Shown here one piece after another: positions 28,938 through 39,392 of a DNA stretch of 64,000 nt. Numbering within the stretch: position 1 is the stretch's first letter; each line of letters opens with the position of its first letter. The translations under genes and the position numbers were made by a program. The notes under the pieces are model-generated. The model was given only the letters and a program-made list of their open reading frames with translations, was not told the DNA's origin and made no database searches. The stretch is from Phaeodactylum tricornutum CCAP 1055/1 (lineage: Eukaryota; Bacillariophyta; Bacillariophyceae; Surirellales; Neidiaceae), in the NCBI RefSeq assembly GCF_000150955.2, contig NC_011675.1, positions 929,650 to 993,649 on the forward strand. Reading direction: 5' to 3'.

Positions 28938-30482
28938 ATGACGGACTTGATCCGTGCTGTGTTGGTCGAAAACGAAGAATGGCCTGAAGCCGCAGAAAAG
29001 AAGTACGAACGCATTCAAATACTTGGCAAGGGATCATTCGGTATAGTTTGGATGGCACGGCGGTCAGATAGTCCTGAAGGTGAATTTGACGAAAAATACG
29101 TAGCGGTCAAAAATATTCACATTAAAAATGAGAAGTCCAACGTTTACGCGGAGCGTGAAATTTCCATCTTACAAGAACTTTGTCATCCCAACGTTATTCG
29201 GCTAATAAGGTCGTATCCTTTGCACGGAGGTTCTCGATTGGTTGTTATGCAGCTTGCCCGGGGTCCAAACTTGCACCAGCTCGTGATTAAACGTGGAGCC
29301 ATCGGAATGCCTTTAGCGCGGTTGATTTGTCGGCAATTGATTGCGGCTGTATCGTATTTGCATGGACGTGCGGTGATTCATCGTGATATAAAACCGAGCA
29401 ATTGTATAGTAGCCTGTACCCAGGGAAGCCCGAAAGATGACTACGACTGGTTCCGCGACGACGCCATTTGGGACAGCGGCCTTGAGGGTACCAAAGCGGT
29501 TGCCAATCAGAAGTGGAAGCTTATGCTGGTGGATTTTGGCTTCGCAAGAGCGCTGGAGAACGATGAAGTATTCATTAGACAGAGCAAGCACCTACGAAAT
29601 TCCATTGTTTACGAACAATCAGTCGATCCAGCGAAAAACACGCGAACCTCGTTTGCCTTCCGCAACATAAATGATCGGAATTGCGAATCTGACGACCATT
29701 CGGATGAAGATGACGATGCATTGGGGAAATTAGCGGAAACGGCCGCATTAAGTATGCGCGGTACCGCGTTTGAAGCTACGAACGAAGTCGAAGACGCAAT
29801 CATGGGGAATACCGCAGTCAGAAAGCGCCAGTCTGGTGTTTCTATGCCGATAGCTACGGATCTGGAAATTGACGGTGGCCTTCGCAGCAATAACAGACGT
29901 ATTTCGAGTGCACGAACAAACGTCCGTTCCATGAGTGCGTTGGGTACTAAAGCATATGCGGCACCAGAAATCCGAAAGCAGTTGCGCCATAAGACAGAGG
30001 CAGATGTCTCAAAATCTAACGCCGCCATGACAGAGTGTGTGGCCGACTACGGAATGATAGTTGACGCATATAGCGTAGGATGGACCCTGCGAGTCGCAAT
30101 GACGGGAGTACCACCTAACTTTTCTATTTCTGCTTACATGCAAGAACGCGAATCGGTGGTGATGGAAGGTGAAGATCACGACGAGATTACCAGCGGATGT
30201 TGCTGTTTCATCGCTCCACGGAAAGAGTGGATTCGGATCCGAGACCCATCCATGCTTCACGGTGATGCTAATTTGCTGCTATCTAGCATGACAGAAAAGA
30301 ACCCCAGTGATCGCATGACTGTCCGCGAAGCCCAACACCATCCCTGGATTGCTGGTGGAACGGGAGAGGCGAAATATTTGCTGCCACAAGGGGATGTGCC
30401 TTCCGAACACGGAGACCCCGTTGTTCCTCTCAAATGCGCTACCCATCTTTCCAAACTCACGATTGATTATCATATGCAATAG
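28938..30482 (+). CDS. Serine/threonine protein kinase with a very long activation segment
   Basis: 514 residues, intronless; the first ATG in frame is 28938 (the frame is open from a GTG at 28869). Kinase motifs: glycine loop ILGKGSFGIVWMARR (29-42), YVAVKNI (VAIK lysine, about 58), EREISILQELCHPNVIRLI (C-helix), [13 protein letters not shown] (HRD near 149), DFG at 199-201, and GTKAYAAPEIRK with APE at 342-344. Between DFG and APE there are about 140 residues instead of the usual 20-30. They hold an acidic run (SDEDDDALGK) and serines. A smaller insert (about 155-190) separates HRD from DFG. All catalytic residues are present, so it should be active. Sub-family is not clear; CAMK-like features are weak. 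Confidence 0.88.
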   Translation: MTDLIRAVLVENEEWPEAAEKKYERIQILGKGSFGIVWMARRSDSPEGEFDEKYVAVKNIHIKNEKSNVYAEREISILQELCHPNVIRLIRSYPLHGGSRLVVMQLARGPNLHQLVIKRGAIGMPLARLICRQLIAAVSYLHGRAVIHRDIKPSNCIVACTQGSPKDDYDWFRDDAIWDSGLEGTKAVANQKWKLMLVDFGFARALENDEVFIRQSKHLRNSIVYEQSVDPAKNTRTSFAFRNINDRNCESDDHSDEDDDALGKLAETAALSMRGTAFEATNEVEDAIMGNTAVRKRQSGVSMPIATDLEIDGGLRSNNRRISSARTNVRSMSALGTKAYAAPEIRKQLRHKTEADVSKSNAAMTECVADYGMIVDAYSVGWTLRVAMTGVPPNFSISAYMQERESVVMEGEDHDEITSGCCCFIAPRKEWIRIRDPSMLHGDANLLLSSMTEKNPSDRMTVREAQHHPWIAGGTGEAKYLLPQGDVPSEHGDPVVPLKCATHLSKLTIDYHMQ

Positions 30483-30861
30483 TACACTGCTCTGTTTGTG
30501 AAAATTGGAGAGCATCCAGTTTTCGAATTAAATGCCCTTTTTCTACTTGCATCATTGTCCGAGCTTTTTGGTTTCACTTGTTGCAGAGGACACTGCTCTT
30601 GCGAATACACGTCAACTTGCTTTGGCTGCATGACATGTGCAGCTAATCACTGGGAATTATTCTGATACTTAAATTCTGTTAGCGTTTCGAGGTAGAGGAG
30701 TATTTACATTGAAGACACAACAAAGACTTTTCGATAATAAGCGATAGCGGGCGACGGACAGACTCGAATTCCTTGAAATCCAATCATTCTTCCAATGTAA
30801 GCCTATTTGCAGACTCCTATCGTTCTGTGCATTTGCTGAATTCTGTGTATTGATAAGGACC
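30483..30861. other. Spacer between kinase and RRS1
   Basis: 379 bp; nothing recognised beyond a presumed RRS1 promoter and leader. Confidence 0.5.
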
Positions 30862-32330
30862 ATGACGCAGCAGAAGAAGAAAAGCAAACCAGGAGACAAT
30901 GCAAAGCAGGAAGATAAAAGTGGAGAAGTTGATTACGGCGCAACCGCTGACGCTTTTGCTTCCGACTCCGAAGATGGCGGCGACGTGGGTTCCAAAGGCC
31001 AGGTTGAGCTTGTGGACGTAGAACATAGCGAGGACGAGAGCGATGTTGTATCGGATAGTGATGGGTCGCAAGATAGTGAGTCTGATGTGGCTGAGAGTTT
31101 AGAAGACGAGAAGAATCACGTTAGTACTACCGACTTTATTCCTCCACCATCGCTCAACGGCGAACAATGTTCGTTCGATCTGAGAAATTTGATGGCAATC
31201 AATTCCCATCAGATAAGTATTTCCGAGCTCTATTCTGAAAAGAAAAAACAAGATGTCGAAGAGATTACGCTTTTGGGTGAAAATATGGAGTTGAAAATAA
31301 ACGAAGAATACTTATTAGATAAGGCAGCGGATGGATGTGCTCAGCTCATCGGCGCGTTGTGGCAACTCCCCATTGAAAGGAGCGACGCCGGCCCTTTGGC
31401 GTTTTTGCCATCGTTTGATGACAGCAAAATTCCTCGTGCACTTGTAAGTGAGAATAGCAAAAATTTTTGATCAATTGACCAGGTTTCTAACTGTCTACTC
31501 TTGTTTAGCCGCCTCCTCCGCCAAAAAAAGAAACACGGTGGGAAAAGTTTGCCAAGGAGCGTGGTATTTCTGTCAACAAGGAAAAACGATCTCGTAAGGT
31601 ATGGGACGAGGCTACTGGAACTTGGATGTTTCGACACGGCTACCAAAAGGCCAACGATGATACCAAGGAGTGGCCAATTATGGAGGTCAAAGGGAACCAA
31701 GATCCATTCGAAAACCCGTGGGACCGATTGCGTGAGGAGAAACGCAATCGGACCGAGCGGAACATGGAGAATCGTATGCGAAACAAAGAGCGCGGCGGTG
31801 AACTAACAAAGGGGACGACAAACCGTGTTCTTAAAAGTCGTGAAAAGAATAGGCAAGCCGGAAAAGCGGGAGGTAACAGTGATCGCGACACTGTACCCCC
31901 TACTGGTGTTCCTGTGGATTTGGCCGACAAGTCAACTGGCGGTAAGCTGCGTGGCAAGGCTTCTCTCAATGCTGCACTTCTCGCGACGCAGCGATCAACT
32001 GCCTCATTGGGTAGATTTGATAAGATGCGTGAGGGAGAACCCGACCGGAAAAAAGCTGTGGCTGGATTGAAGAAGCGAAAGTACGAAAGCGCAACGGACA
32101 AGAAAGTCATTGCTAGTGAGACAGATCGCAATATGAAGCTTCTCAAGTCTGTTGTCGATGGTGGAGGTGTAGCCAAAGAAAAGGCTAGGCGGAAAGGTCA
32201 ACTCGCAAAGGGGGAGACCGCCTATGACTATGAATTTGATGACGGTCTTGGTGCATCGTCTTTTCGGAAAAAGAAGGGGCGTGCTGGTGCGGGTAAGATG
32301 AAAAAGATGACCAAGAAGCGCGTAAAATAG
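30862..32330 (+). CDS. RRS1: Regulator of ribosome synthesis RRS1
   Basis: Two exons, 30862-31443 and 31509-32330, with a 65-bp intron (GTAAGT to TTTAG, phase 0); 467 residues. An acidic serine-rich N-terminus (about 25-90) precedes the RRS1 domain: FDLRNLMAINSHQIS, then LDKAADGCAQLIGALWQLP. The junction IPRAL-PPPPKKETRWEKFAKE restores the family signature, followed by KRSRKVWDEATGTWMFRHGY and ANDDTKEWPI, then NPWDRLREEKRNR. The C-terminus is basic and ends in GKMKKMTKKRVK, a nucleolar-type tail. RRS1 works with RPF2 to bring the 5S RNP (5S rRNA, L5, L11) to 60S precursors. The acidic head is longer than in yeast (whole protein 203 residues there). The frame opens upstream at a TTG (30850), but ATG 30862 is used. 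Confidence 0.93.
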
Positions 32331-32693
32331 TCAACACTTGGCCGAATGACCGACCGACTATGAGTGCAAAGCACGGGCAATAGGCATAGATTGTCTGCTA
32401 ATGTGTGGTCGGTCTTCCAAAGCAGCTGGCCGCACGAGCGCTCAATATTTACAGTAAATAAAAAGTGAACTCTCTGCCAAACGCTACCGACAAAAGCCCA
32501 AATTGTACCAAAGGAGGGTGCACGGCATCGTCGCTGGAACTACAGCAAAGGCTACACCAGATCCAACGTTAGCTCTAGTGCTGCTACGCGACAAGGAACG
32601 AATACTTTACAAAGAAGAAGTGTACAAAAATACGCAAGAAATTCTCTCATACATAATTATGCTAGTAGCACGGTAAAAAGAAGAGCGACATCT
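32331..32693. other. Convergent spacer between RRS1 and acyl-CoA synthetase
   Basis: 363 bp between two stop codons. Presumed 3' UTRs; no motif recognised. Confidence 0.5.
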
Positions 32694-35194
32694 TTAGAAG
32701 ATGCCTTTCTTTTTTACATCTTCGAACTCCTTCTCAAATTGTTGAATAACGGCCCGACGTTGCAACTTGTTGGCGGCCGTCAGACACCCGTTCTCAGGCG
32801 TCCACGGTGAGTCCAAAAGCGCCACCGCAACCAGCTTTTCCAAATGACTTAAATCACTCTTGGCGTGTTCTTTCTTCATGTCATCGAGGACGGCATTATA
32901 AACTTCCTTGGACGTTTTGAGCTCCTCCCAGTCACCCTTGAGTCCCTTTTCTTGGGCCCACTTGGTGGTGTAGGGCTGGCTGAGCTGCATGATTGCGATC
33001 GGTCGGTCCATGTCCCCGTCGCCATAGCAGCAGATACCACCCTGCACGGCATCTACGAACTTCGAGTTGCCGTAAGTCATCTCCATCTTCTCGAGAGCAA
33101 TATACTCGCCACCCTTGAGTTTGACCAAGTTCTTTTTGCGATCCACAATGCGAATGCTACCGTCCGCCATGAATTGACCAATATCACCCGTATGGAACCA
33201 GCCATCTTCCTTGAATTCGTCTTTGGACTTTTCGGCCATCATGTAGTATCCACAGGTGATGTTGCTGCCTCGAACAACAATTTCACCACGACCGAAAATG
33301 GGGTTTCCCTCCACATCCCGGCGATCGGTAGAAAGATAGGACTGTCCGGCCTTGTCACCTACATCAGGAGTCGACTCAAGCTTGACTTCAACCGAAGCAA
33401 TGGGGACACCCGCAATATTTCCACGTGTATCGGTAAAGTCCTGAATCGTCAAGCCGGCGCAGGTTTCCGTCAATCCCTATGCATTATAAAAAGCAAGAGC
33501 GTCAATAAGCGGTTGGTTTCGTCCAATGGAACGCTGGTATTACCAACTTTTGAGAGACTTACATATCCTTGAATAAAAGTCACACCAAAGGCTGCTCGAA
33601 TAAAGTCTTGCACCTCGGTATTCAACGGTCCTCCTCCCGAGACGGCGAGACGCAATTGCCCGCCTACCACCTTGGCAAACTTCTTAAAGACGAGCGCCTT
33701 GAACAGCGGGGTATCGAATCCGTGTTTCAGGGCAAAGGATCGCCAGGCAAATCCCGTTTCCACCAACATTTGCGCCACGGGTGAGGCTTGATGTACCTTG
33801 GCTTCAATGCCCTTTTTGATAGTGTCCCAAATTTTGGGCACCGCTACCATAATGGTGGGCGAGAACTGTTCCAAGGCACCAATCGGATAGGCACCGGTTG
33901 CACTGAGCGATTTGGGATCGGCATAGCACAAGGTGCATCCCATGGTGATCATAAGAAACTCGGCCATGAGTTCCAAAATATGCGCCAGCGGCAAATAGGC
34001 TAGATAGGTTTCGCCACCCGGGACAACTTGCAGGGCTACGTCGCCCGCGGCACAGGCACCGACGATTTGACGGTGTGTGACGATGACTCCCTTGGGTTTG
34101 CCTGTGAGTAGCGAGACGAGGGGCAATAATATAAACAAAATAGGCAAGCTGGGTGAGATTCGGGTCCGCGTTGGTGGTGGGTCGTCGTTCTTTGGCGAAC
34201 GTGTGTGTGTGTGTGTGTACATACCGGTGGATCCACTGGTGTACATGAGTACGGCACAGGAATCGGCCTTGGGCGGTGTCGGTGGGTAGGCCTTGGTATC
34301 ACCCGACGCACAGAATTCGTCAAAGGACACAATTGTCACACCCTTGGGAGCCTTGGGCATTTCAATTGTTTCGTTGGGCGCTACCAAATCGTCCGTGTAG
34401 ACAATGTACTTGAGCGAGGGCATACTGGAACACTTCTGGGCCAACCTGGATACATCCTTACGGTTGCAAACGATAACGGGTATGATATTGTCGACGACAG
34501 CTTCGGCAACGGCGTCCATCCCGAGCGTCGCGTAGACGGTGGTCACGGTGACGCTTTGCGTAAAGGCGCCCATGGCGGCGATCATCCATTCGGCACAGGT
34601 GTTTTCGAAAATAGCGATCCGACAGGGCGTCGTGACTTGCTCCAGAGTCGTCGAGTAGGGCGCCGGCTGCACTCCCGCCGATCGGAGGGCGGCACCGAAC
34701 TGATTGGCCTGTTGACCGACTTGAGCGTAGGTCTTCCACGTGGTGTCGGGACCGAATTCCTTGATTTTGGGCGTCCGCCAACCGAGAAAGTGGCGGGTGC
34801 CCATGCAGTGGCGGGATCCGAATCGCTCAAAGGCGACCTTGGTGATATCGTACAAAGTTTCCATACCCGGACGCGGTGTAGTAATGAGCTGCGCCCTAAA
34901 GCGGGGGTCGACACGGTGCGATTCATCGTCGGCCACGGGGACGGTCCGCAGTTGGTCGGCAGAGGTAATCTTTCGAATGATTCCTAACCATCCAAAGGTA
35001 ACAATCGTCAACTGGAGATTGCAGAATACAGTTGCGGCACCACAAGTGTGAGAGTCACGACGTTCAAACGATAGAGAAAGTACCAACAGAAACACTATAA
35101 CTAACTAACACAGTTACGGTACCGCAACGACACGTACCAAAAGGTCGATGGCAATGAGCAGAATCTTGACGGGCAAGAACAAAAGGTATTTCAT
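32694..35194 (-). CDS. LACS: Long-chain acyl-CoA synthetase, N-terminally membrane anchored
   Basis: Four exons: 35194-35138, 35011-34225, 34101-33563 and 33476-32694, joined in consistent phase (introns 126, 123 and 86 bp), 721 residues. Exon 1 plus the start of exon 2 give a hydrophobic anchor, MKYLLFLPVKILLIAIDLL then LTIVTFGWLGII. AMP-binding signature YTSGSTGKPKGVIVTH is split by the second intron at the glycine. Others: YLPLAHILELMAEF, VSGGGPLNTEVQDFIR, IQGYGLTETCAG (junction of exons 3 and 4), GWFHTGDIG and DRKKNLVKLKGGEYI. The enzyme activates C12-C22 fatty acids with ATP and CoA for lipid synthesis or oxidation, on ER, plastid or lipid-body membranes. The second intron is 123 bp, has no stop in frame, and contains a (GT)9 run on the plus strand. 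Last two residues before stop are I-F. Confidence 0.93.
34201..34218. repeat. GT microsatellite inside a LACS intron
   Basis: Nine GT units (CA on the coding strand), directly after the donor site of intron 2. Confidence 0.95.
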
Positions 35195-36165
35195 CTTGAC
35201 GACAAGCGCAATTGGTAAGGCAGATGCACGCGATTTACAGTCAATCAAGAACGGCAGCGATTCGGTAGTTTCCTTTCGTCACGGAAGTTGAAAGAGTTCC
35301 TCGCACTCGTTGAGGCGAGAGTATCGAAAGTTAACAGTAAGGGCAGGAAAGAGAAAAAAACAGTAGGCACCTCTCGGCGCTGGATCTTATTCTGCGCGGA
35401 GACGATCCTCGTCACACGAGGGTCTGGAATCGACAGGGAAACAAACAGACGCTGCGCCATGGAATGCCGTCGCTGTTGAGGCCGAATCTTCACAGGTTAG
35501 TCCGTGACGTGGAATGTTGGCGGTCCGGGATCCGTCGCGAACGACAACAGTACGGGTTTTGGAATTTCGCACGATACGCATTTTGGTAACGGTTTGTTAC
35601 GTACGTTAGTTACGTTTCCAAATTCATTAGTAGGAATCGCCCTTCACGCTGCTCTCTCTAGTCAGCTACTAGAGGCACGTATACGACAACCCGTCTGTAG
35701 TTTTGCGTCTGCTTGTCCGTCAGGCATGTCCCAACCTACTCCAGGACATTGGAGTAGGTTGTTCGGTAGGGGTAGGTAATGTCGTTTGTCCTTCGTCTGT
35801 TCGAATGATGTGGTCTATCGTCTGTGCATCGTTGGAATATATATTCACACTACGATGCCAAAGCGCCAGACGCGCCTTGTTTACACCCCGATCCACTCGC
35901 CGCAATCGTAGCCCATCCAACCCGCACTACCCGCACTACCACCACCACCGTGATTGGGGCAGGGTCCAGCGGTACCGACACCCCACCCAAGTCCACCGGG
36001 CTCGTTTCATGCCCCAGAACCATATTTCATTGTCGCTTCCCGCGATCCCGTTCCCGTAGTCTGATTGTGTCTCGTTTGGGACTATCGTGGACCTCTCGGC
36101 TTGTTGTTTGTCTGCCTGCCTGCCTGCCAAGCACCCAAACCACATTCCACTCACCGAGCGCCACC
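35195..36165. other. Divergent spacer between LACS and CstF-77
   Basis: 971 bp. Holds a strong hairpin at 35732-35761. The frame of CstF-77 is open from 35824 but with no ATG before 36166, so this is taken as leader. No separate gene recognised. Confidence 0.5.
35732..35761. repeat. Perfect inverted repeat (11-bp stem, 8-base loop)
   Basis: caacctactcc (35732-35742), loop aggacatt, ggagtaggttg (35751-35761). A second partial copy of ggtagg follows at 35765-35777. Lies about 410 bp before the CstF-77 ATG. Confidence 0.8.
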
Positions 36166-39100
36166 ATGGCGGGGGATCCACGCCAGCCACCGCAGCCGTC
36201 ACCGGAATCGGCGCATATCGGAGACAAAAAACCCGAGACGGCACGATCCATTCTATGGAGTGCTGACGATCATCCCGACGAGGAACTGGAAGATGTGGAT
36301 TTGCCCTTGCCAGTCGTCGATCATCCGTTGACCGTGCCGTTGTCGACGAACGCGTCGCACCCCGTACCGGCGGCGGATCACGAACTGATATCCCGGATTC
36401 TGGTACCGTCTCCGTTTCCTCATCACCACGCGGGCCCCACCAGCGCTCGTTTCAGGAATGCCTTGAATCGGGTACAGACTCAACCCACTGCGGACGTCGA
36501 AGCCTGGCAAGCCCTCTTGACGGAAACGCAAACGTGCTACAAACAGATTGTGGCCAACAACACATTGACAAACTCCGTTACGCACCCGTACACAACCGAC
36601 GCCGAGACGGATGTTGTTGCTCGCGTCAAACAACAACAATTGGATTGGGTGGAATCCTGCTACGGTGCCGTCTTACGCTACTTCCCCTACGCCAGTAGCC
36701 ACGTACACACCGTGGCAGAAATTCTGTGGACACTGTCGTCGCACGGCGTCGCGGAAGAACAGCAGTTACTTGTATTCGACGGCACCAACCATAGTCACCA
36801 CAGTACCATCAACGCCTCGTCTGTGTCTCCCCAACGAACTCAACTGTACGAAGCCAAACTGGAACGACTCTTGTCTCGCTATCTCGGTGTCACGTTCGAC
36901 CATTCCTCGTCCGGTAGCAATTATCCCAACGGTCGGGACGCCGATACGCCACCGTCCCCACCCGAAAACACGGCACTACCCGGAATGTGCGATTGGATGG
37001 TAGAATTGTGGTTGTTGTACGCTCGGAAAAAACGGCGTGACGCTCTACGGCACAGTAACCTCGCACAACAACAACAACTACCCGACGCGCGTGTATCTTA
37101 CGTTCGGGACCAAACGTTACAAGCCTACGAGCAGGCACAACCCTTTGTCGGACACGGTGAAAATAACGTCATCTTTTGGAAAGCATATTTGGACTTTGTC
37201 CGTTCCTGGACGGCCATGGCCAATGAGGACGCGAAAAACCATCACGCGGTGGCGCAACAGCAAATGGTGCGACTCCGGACCATTTATCAGGCCTTGATCA
37301 AGTATCCCATGACGGGATTGGATCAGCTGTGGCAAGAGTACGAAGCCTTTGAGCGGGGTCAGAACGAAACACTCGCGCAGGCGTTGACGCAGGAACTGTT
37401 GCCCACGTACCAACACGCCCGGACCGTGTATCTCGAACGACACCGTGTGTACGATACCAACGATCTACAACTAGGTCGACTCGCCACGCCACCGGCGGAC
37501 AATGCCGTCACTCAAGAAGAAGATTACGAAACGAAACGAGCCGAAGAGCAAGCATTACTGCGTGCGTGGAAAGTGCGGGTTGCCTACGAACGGACCAATC
37601 CGGAACGTTTGAATTCGAGTGAGTTTGCACGACGCGTCCGACAGGTCTACCAGGCGATGGTTTCGGTGCTGACGCGGTACCCAGAAGCTTGGCACATGTG
37701 GAGTACCTGGGAATTGTCCGTGGCCACCGGTACTACCACGACGTCTGATGTCACTGCTGATGGACGACACCACGAATCAACCATCACGTTGGCCCGTGCC
37801 GTCTTACAACTCGGACAAAGTCATATTCCAGACTGCACATTACTCGCGCATACCGAAGCCATCCTAGTCGAACTTCATGCAGTGGATCCCAAATCATGCT
37901 TAAATGTCATGGAACGGTTTGTGGATCGTAGCCCCAATACTCTCGGCTTTGTTCTATATCAGCAACTGACGCGACGATATCAAGGTATGGAAGCTGCGAG
38001 AAAGGTGTTTGCACGTGCACGACGCGTATTGGTAAATCCGGCCGAAGCCGCGGCCGCTGCAGCGAAACAAGATGTCCGGACTGAGGACGGGGTTGATGCA
38101 GAGAATCATCCACACGACGAGGGAAGCGGCGGCAAACGCTGGGTAGTGACAAATAGATTAGATCCTAACATTGGACCGACAAATGGGCAACAGGTGCAAG
38201 GTGCTACCGAAACGACGACAGGACAAGAAGGGGTTGTAGACGGAAGCGAAAAACATCCACCGGGTGTTATTACTTGGCACCTATACGCCTCGCACGCAAA
38301 CATTGAGCACAGGGTCAACAAGGCACCGGAAGTTGCAGCGCGAATTTATGAGTTGGGTTTGCGGAAGCACGCGGCCTTTTTGACCGTACCGTCCTACGTA
38401 ATGCGATACGCCCAACTACTCCTGGAATTAAACGATACAATGAATCTACGGGCCTTGTTAACTCGCGCTGTCGCTGCTTGTGAGGCCCAAGAAAAGGAAA
38501 ACTCCCTGGCGTTGCTCTGGAACATGACTTTGCATTTTGAGTCGGTCATGGGAGGGTCCGATCCAACTAGTGCCGTAACGATGCAGAAAATAGAACGACA
38601 ACGTCGTGCAGCCCTGATGGGTGCTAACGTGGAAGAGGTAGCCACTGGAGGGTTTGTTGGAATTAATGAACCAGCCTTGATTGGTGCTCAAAAATCCACT
38701 ATTGCAGACCAGTTGGTGCGAACGGAAAGCTATGATACGAGTTCCTCTATTGTAAATGGAATGAACCGTGCGGTGGATGTTTTGGAAATAATGGGGTTGT
38801 GGGGAAGCGGGGAGTCATCAGTGGATCAAGCTCGTCGTCGGATCAAGCAAAGCAAAAACCGGGAAAGCGAAGTTGATATTTCCGGTGGGAAGAGCGACAC
38901 AAGTTTTCAAAAGCGACTCGAGTACCAAAACGCAGTATCGGCAGGGTTCTCACCAGAGGCAGGAACGACTGATGGCACCGCCATAGGCAACAAGATTATG
39001 TCAGCTCGTGAGCGCTATCAACAGGGAGCTATAGCGGTCGCCTCCGGTGGTGCGGTTGGCTCGAGTGCAATTATTATGGCAATTCAGCAAATGCCAGATT

Positions 39101-39369
39101 GGCTGCGACCACTTCTCATGACATTGCCAGCGACACGACTACGTGTTCCAGTTGTGCCAAAACCTCCGCCGCATATGGTTGAAATCGCTTTGGCCGCACT
39201 GAAGGCGAATTCGCTTCCTGCCGAGCGGCCTGAGGGAGAAGTATCTACGAGTGGCAGCAAGCGTAAATTGGCTGCGATTGACTCCTCGGACGAAGAGAGT
39301 GATGTGCAAGGCGGAGGGTATGGCAGCCAGTTTCGAAACAGACAGCGTGCTAGAATGAACGCGTCATAA
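36166..39369 (+). CDS. CSTF3: Cleavage stimulation factor 77 kDa / RNA14 homologue (HAT-repeat protein)
   Basis: 1067 residues in one exon. The ATG sits in ccaccATGG. After a disordered 90-residue head come half-a-TPR units, e.g. DVEAWQALLTETQ (about 110), MCDWMVELWLLYARKKRRD (about 275), NVIFWKAYLDFVRSW, then YPMTGLDQLWQEYEAFERGQN, RAWKVRVAYERTNPERLNS, YPEAWHMWSTWELSV and FVLYQQLTRRYQGMEAARKV. The block P-x-x-x-L-x-x-L-W-x-E-Y-x-x-F-E is typical of CstF-77/Rna14. The C-terminal tail has LPATRLRVPVVPKPPPHMVE, like the Rna15/Pcf11-binding monkey-tail region. CstF-77 dimerises and scaffolds 3'-end cleavage of pre-mRNA. It is longer than human CstF-77 (717) through N-terminal and internal low-complexity inserts (about 620-700). 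Convergent with VPS51, 23 bp apart. Confidence 0.85.
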   Translation: MAGDPRQPPQPSPESAHIGDKKPETARSILWSADDHPDEELEDVDLPLPVVDHPLTVPLSTNASHPVPAADHELISRILVPSPFPHHHAGPTSARFRNALNRVQTQPTADVEAWQALLTETQTCYKQIVANNTLTNSVTHPYTTDAETDVVARVKQQQLDWVESCYGAVLRYFPYASSHVHTVAEILWTLSSHGVAEEQQLLVFDGTNHSHHSTINASSVSPQRTQLYEAKLERLLSRYLGVTFDHSSSGSNYPNGRDADTPPSPPENTALPGMCDWMVELWLLYARKKRRDALRHSNLAQQQQLPDARVSYVRDQTLQAYEQAQPFVGHGENNVIFWKAYLDFVRSWTAMANEDAKNHHAVAQQQMVRLRTIYQALIKYPMTGLDQLWQEYEAFERGQNETLAQALTQELLPTYQHARTVYLERHRVYDTNDLQLGRLATPPADNAVTQEEDYETKRAEEQALLRAWKVRVAYERTNPERLNSSEFARRVRQVYQAMVSVLTRYPEAWHMWSTWELSVATGTTTTSDVTADGRHHESTITLARAVLQLGQSHIPDCTLLAHTEAILVELHAVDPKSCLNVMERFVDRSPNTLGFVLYQQLTRRYQGMEAARKVFARARRVLVNPAEAAAAAAKQDVRTEDGVDAENHPHDEGSGGKRWVVTNRLDPNIGPTNGQQVQGATETTTGQEGVVDGSEKHPPGVITWHLYASHANIEHRVNKAPEVAARIYELGLRKHAAFLTVPSYVMRYAQLLLELNDTMNLRALLTRAVAACEAQEKENSLALLWNMTLHFESVMGGSDPTSAVTMQKIERQRRAALMGANVEEVATGGFVGINEPALIGAQKSTIADQLVRTESYDTSSSIVNGMNRAVDVLEIMGLWGSGESSVDQARRRIKQSKNRESEVDISGGKSDTSFQKRLEYQNAVSAGFSPEAGTTDGTAIGNKIMSARERYQQGAIAVASGGAVGSSAIIMAIQQMPDWLRPLLMTLPATRLRVPVVPKPPPHMVEIALAALKANSLPAERPEGEVSTSGSKRKLAAIDSSDEESDVQGGGYGSQFRNRQRARMNAS

Positions 39370-39392
39370 AGCGTAAAAAAACTGAAGTACTT

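Noticed and set aside
32865-33572. Plus-strand frame of 235 codons within LACS
   Set aside because: Antisense to the last exon with clear synthetase motifs.
34205-34987. Plus-strand frame of 260 codons within LACS
   Set aside because: Antisense to conserved acyl-CoA synthetase exons; no family resemblance.
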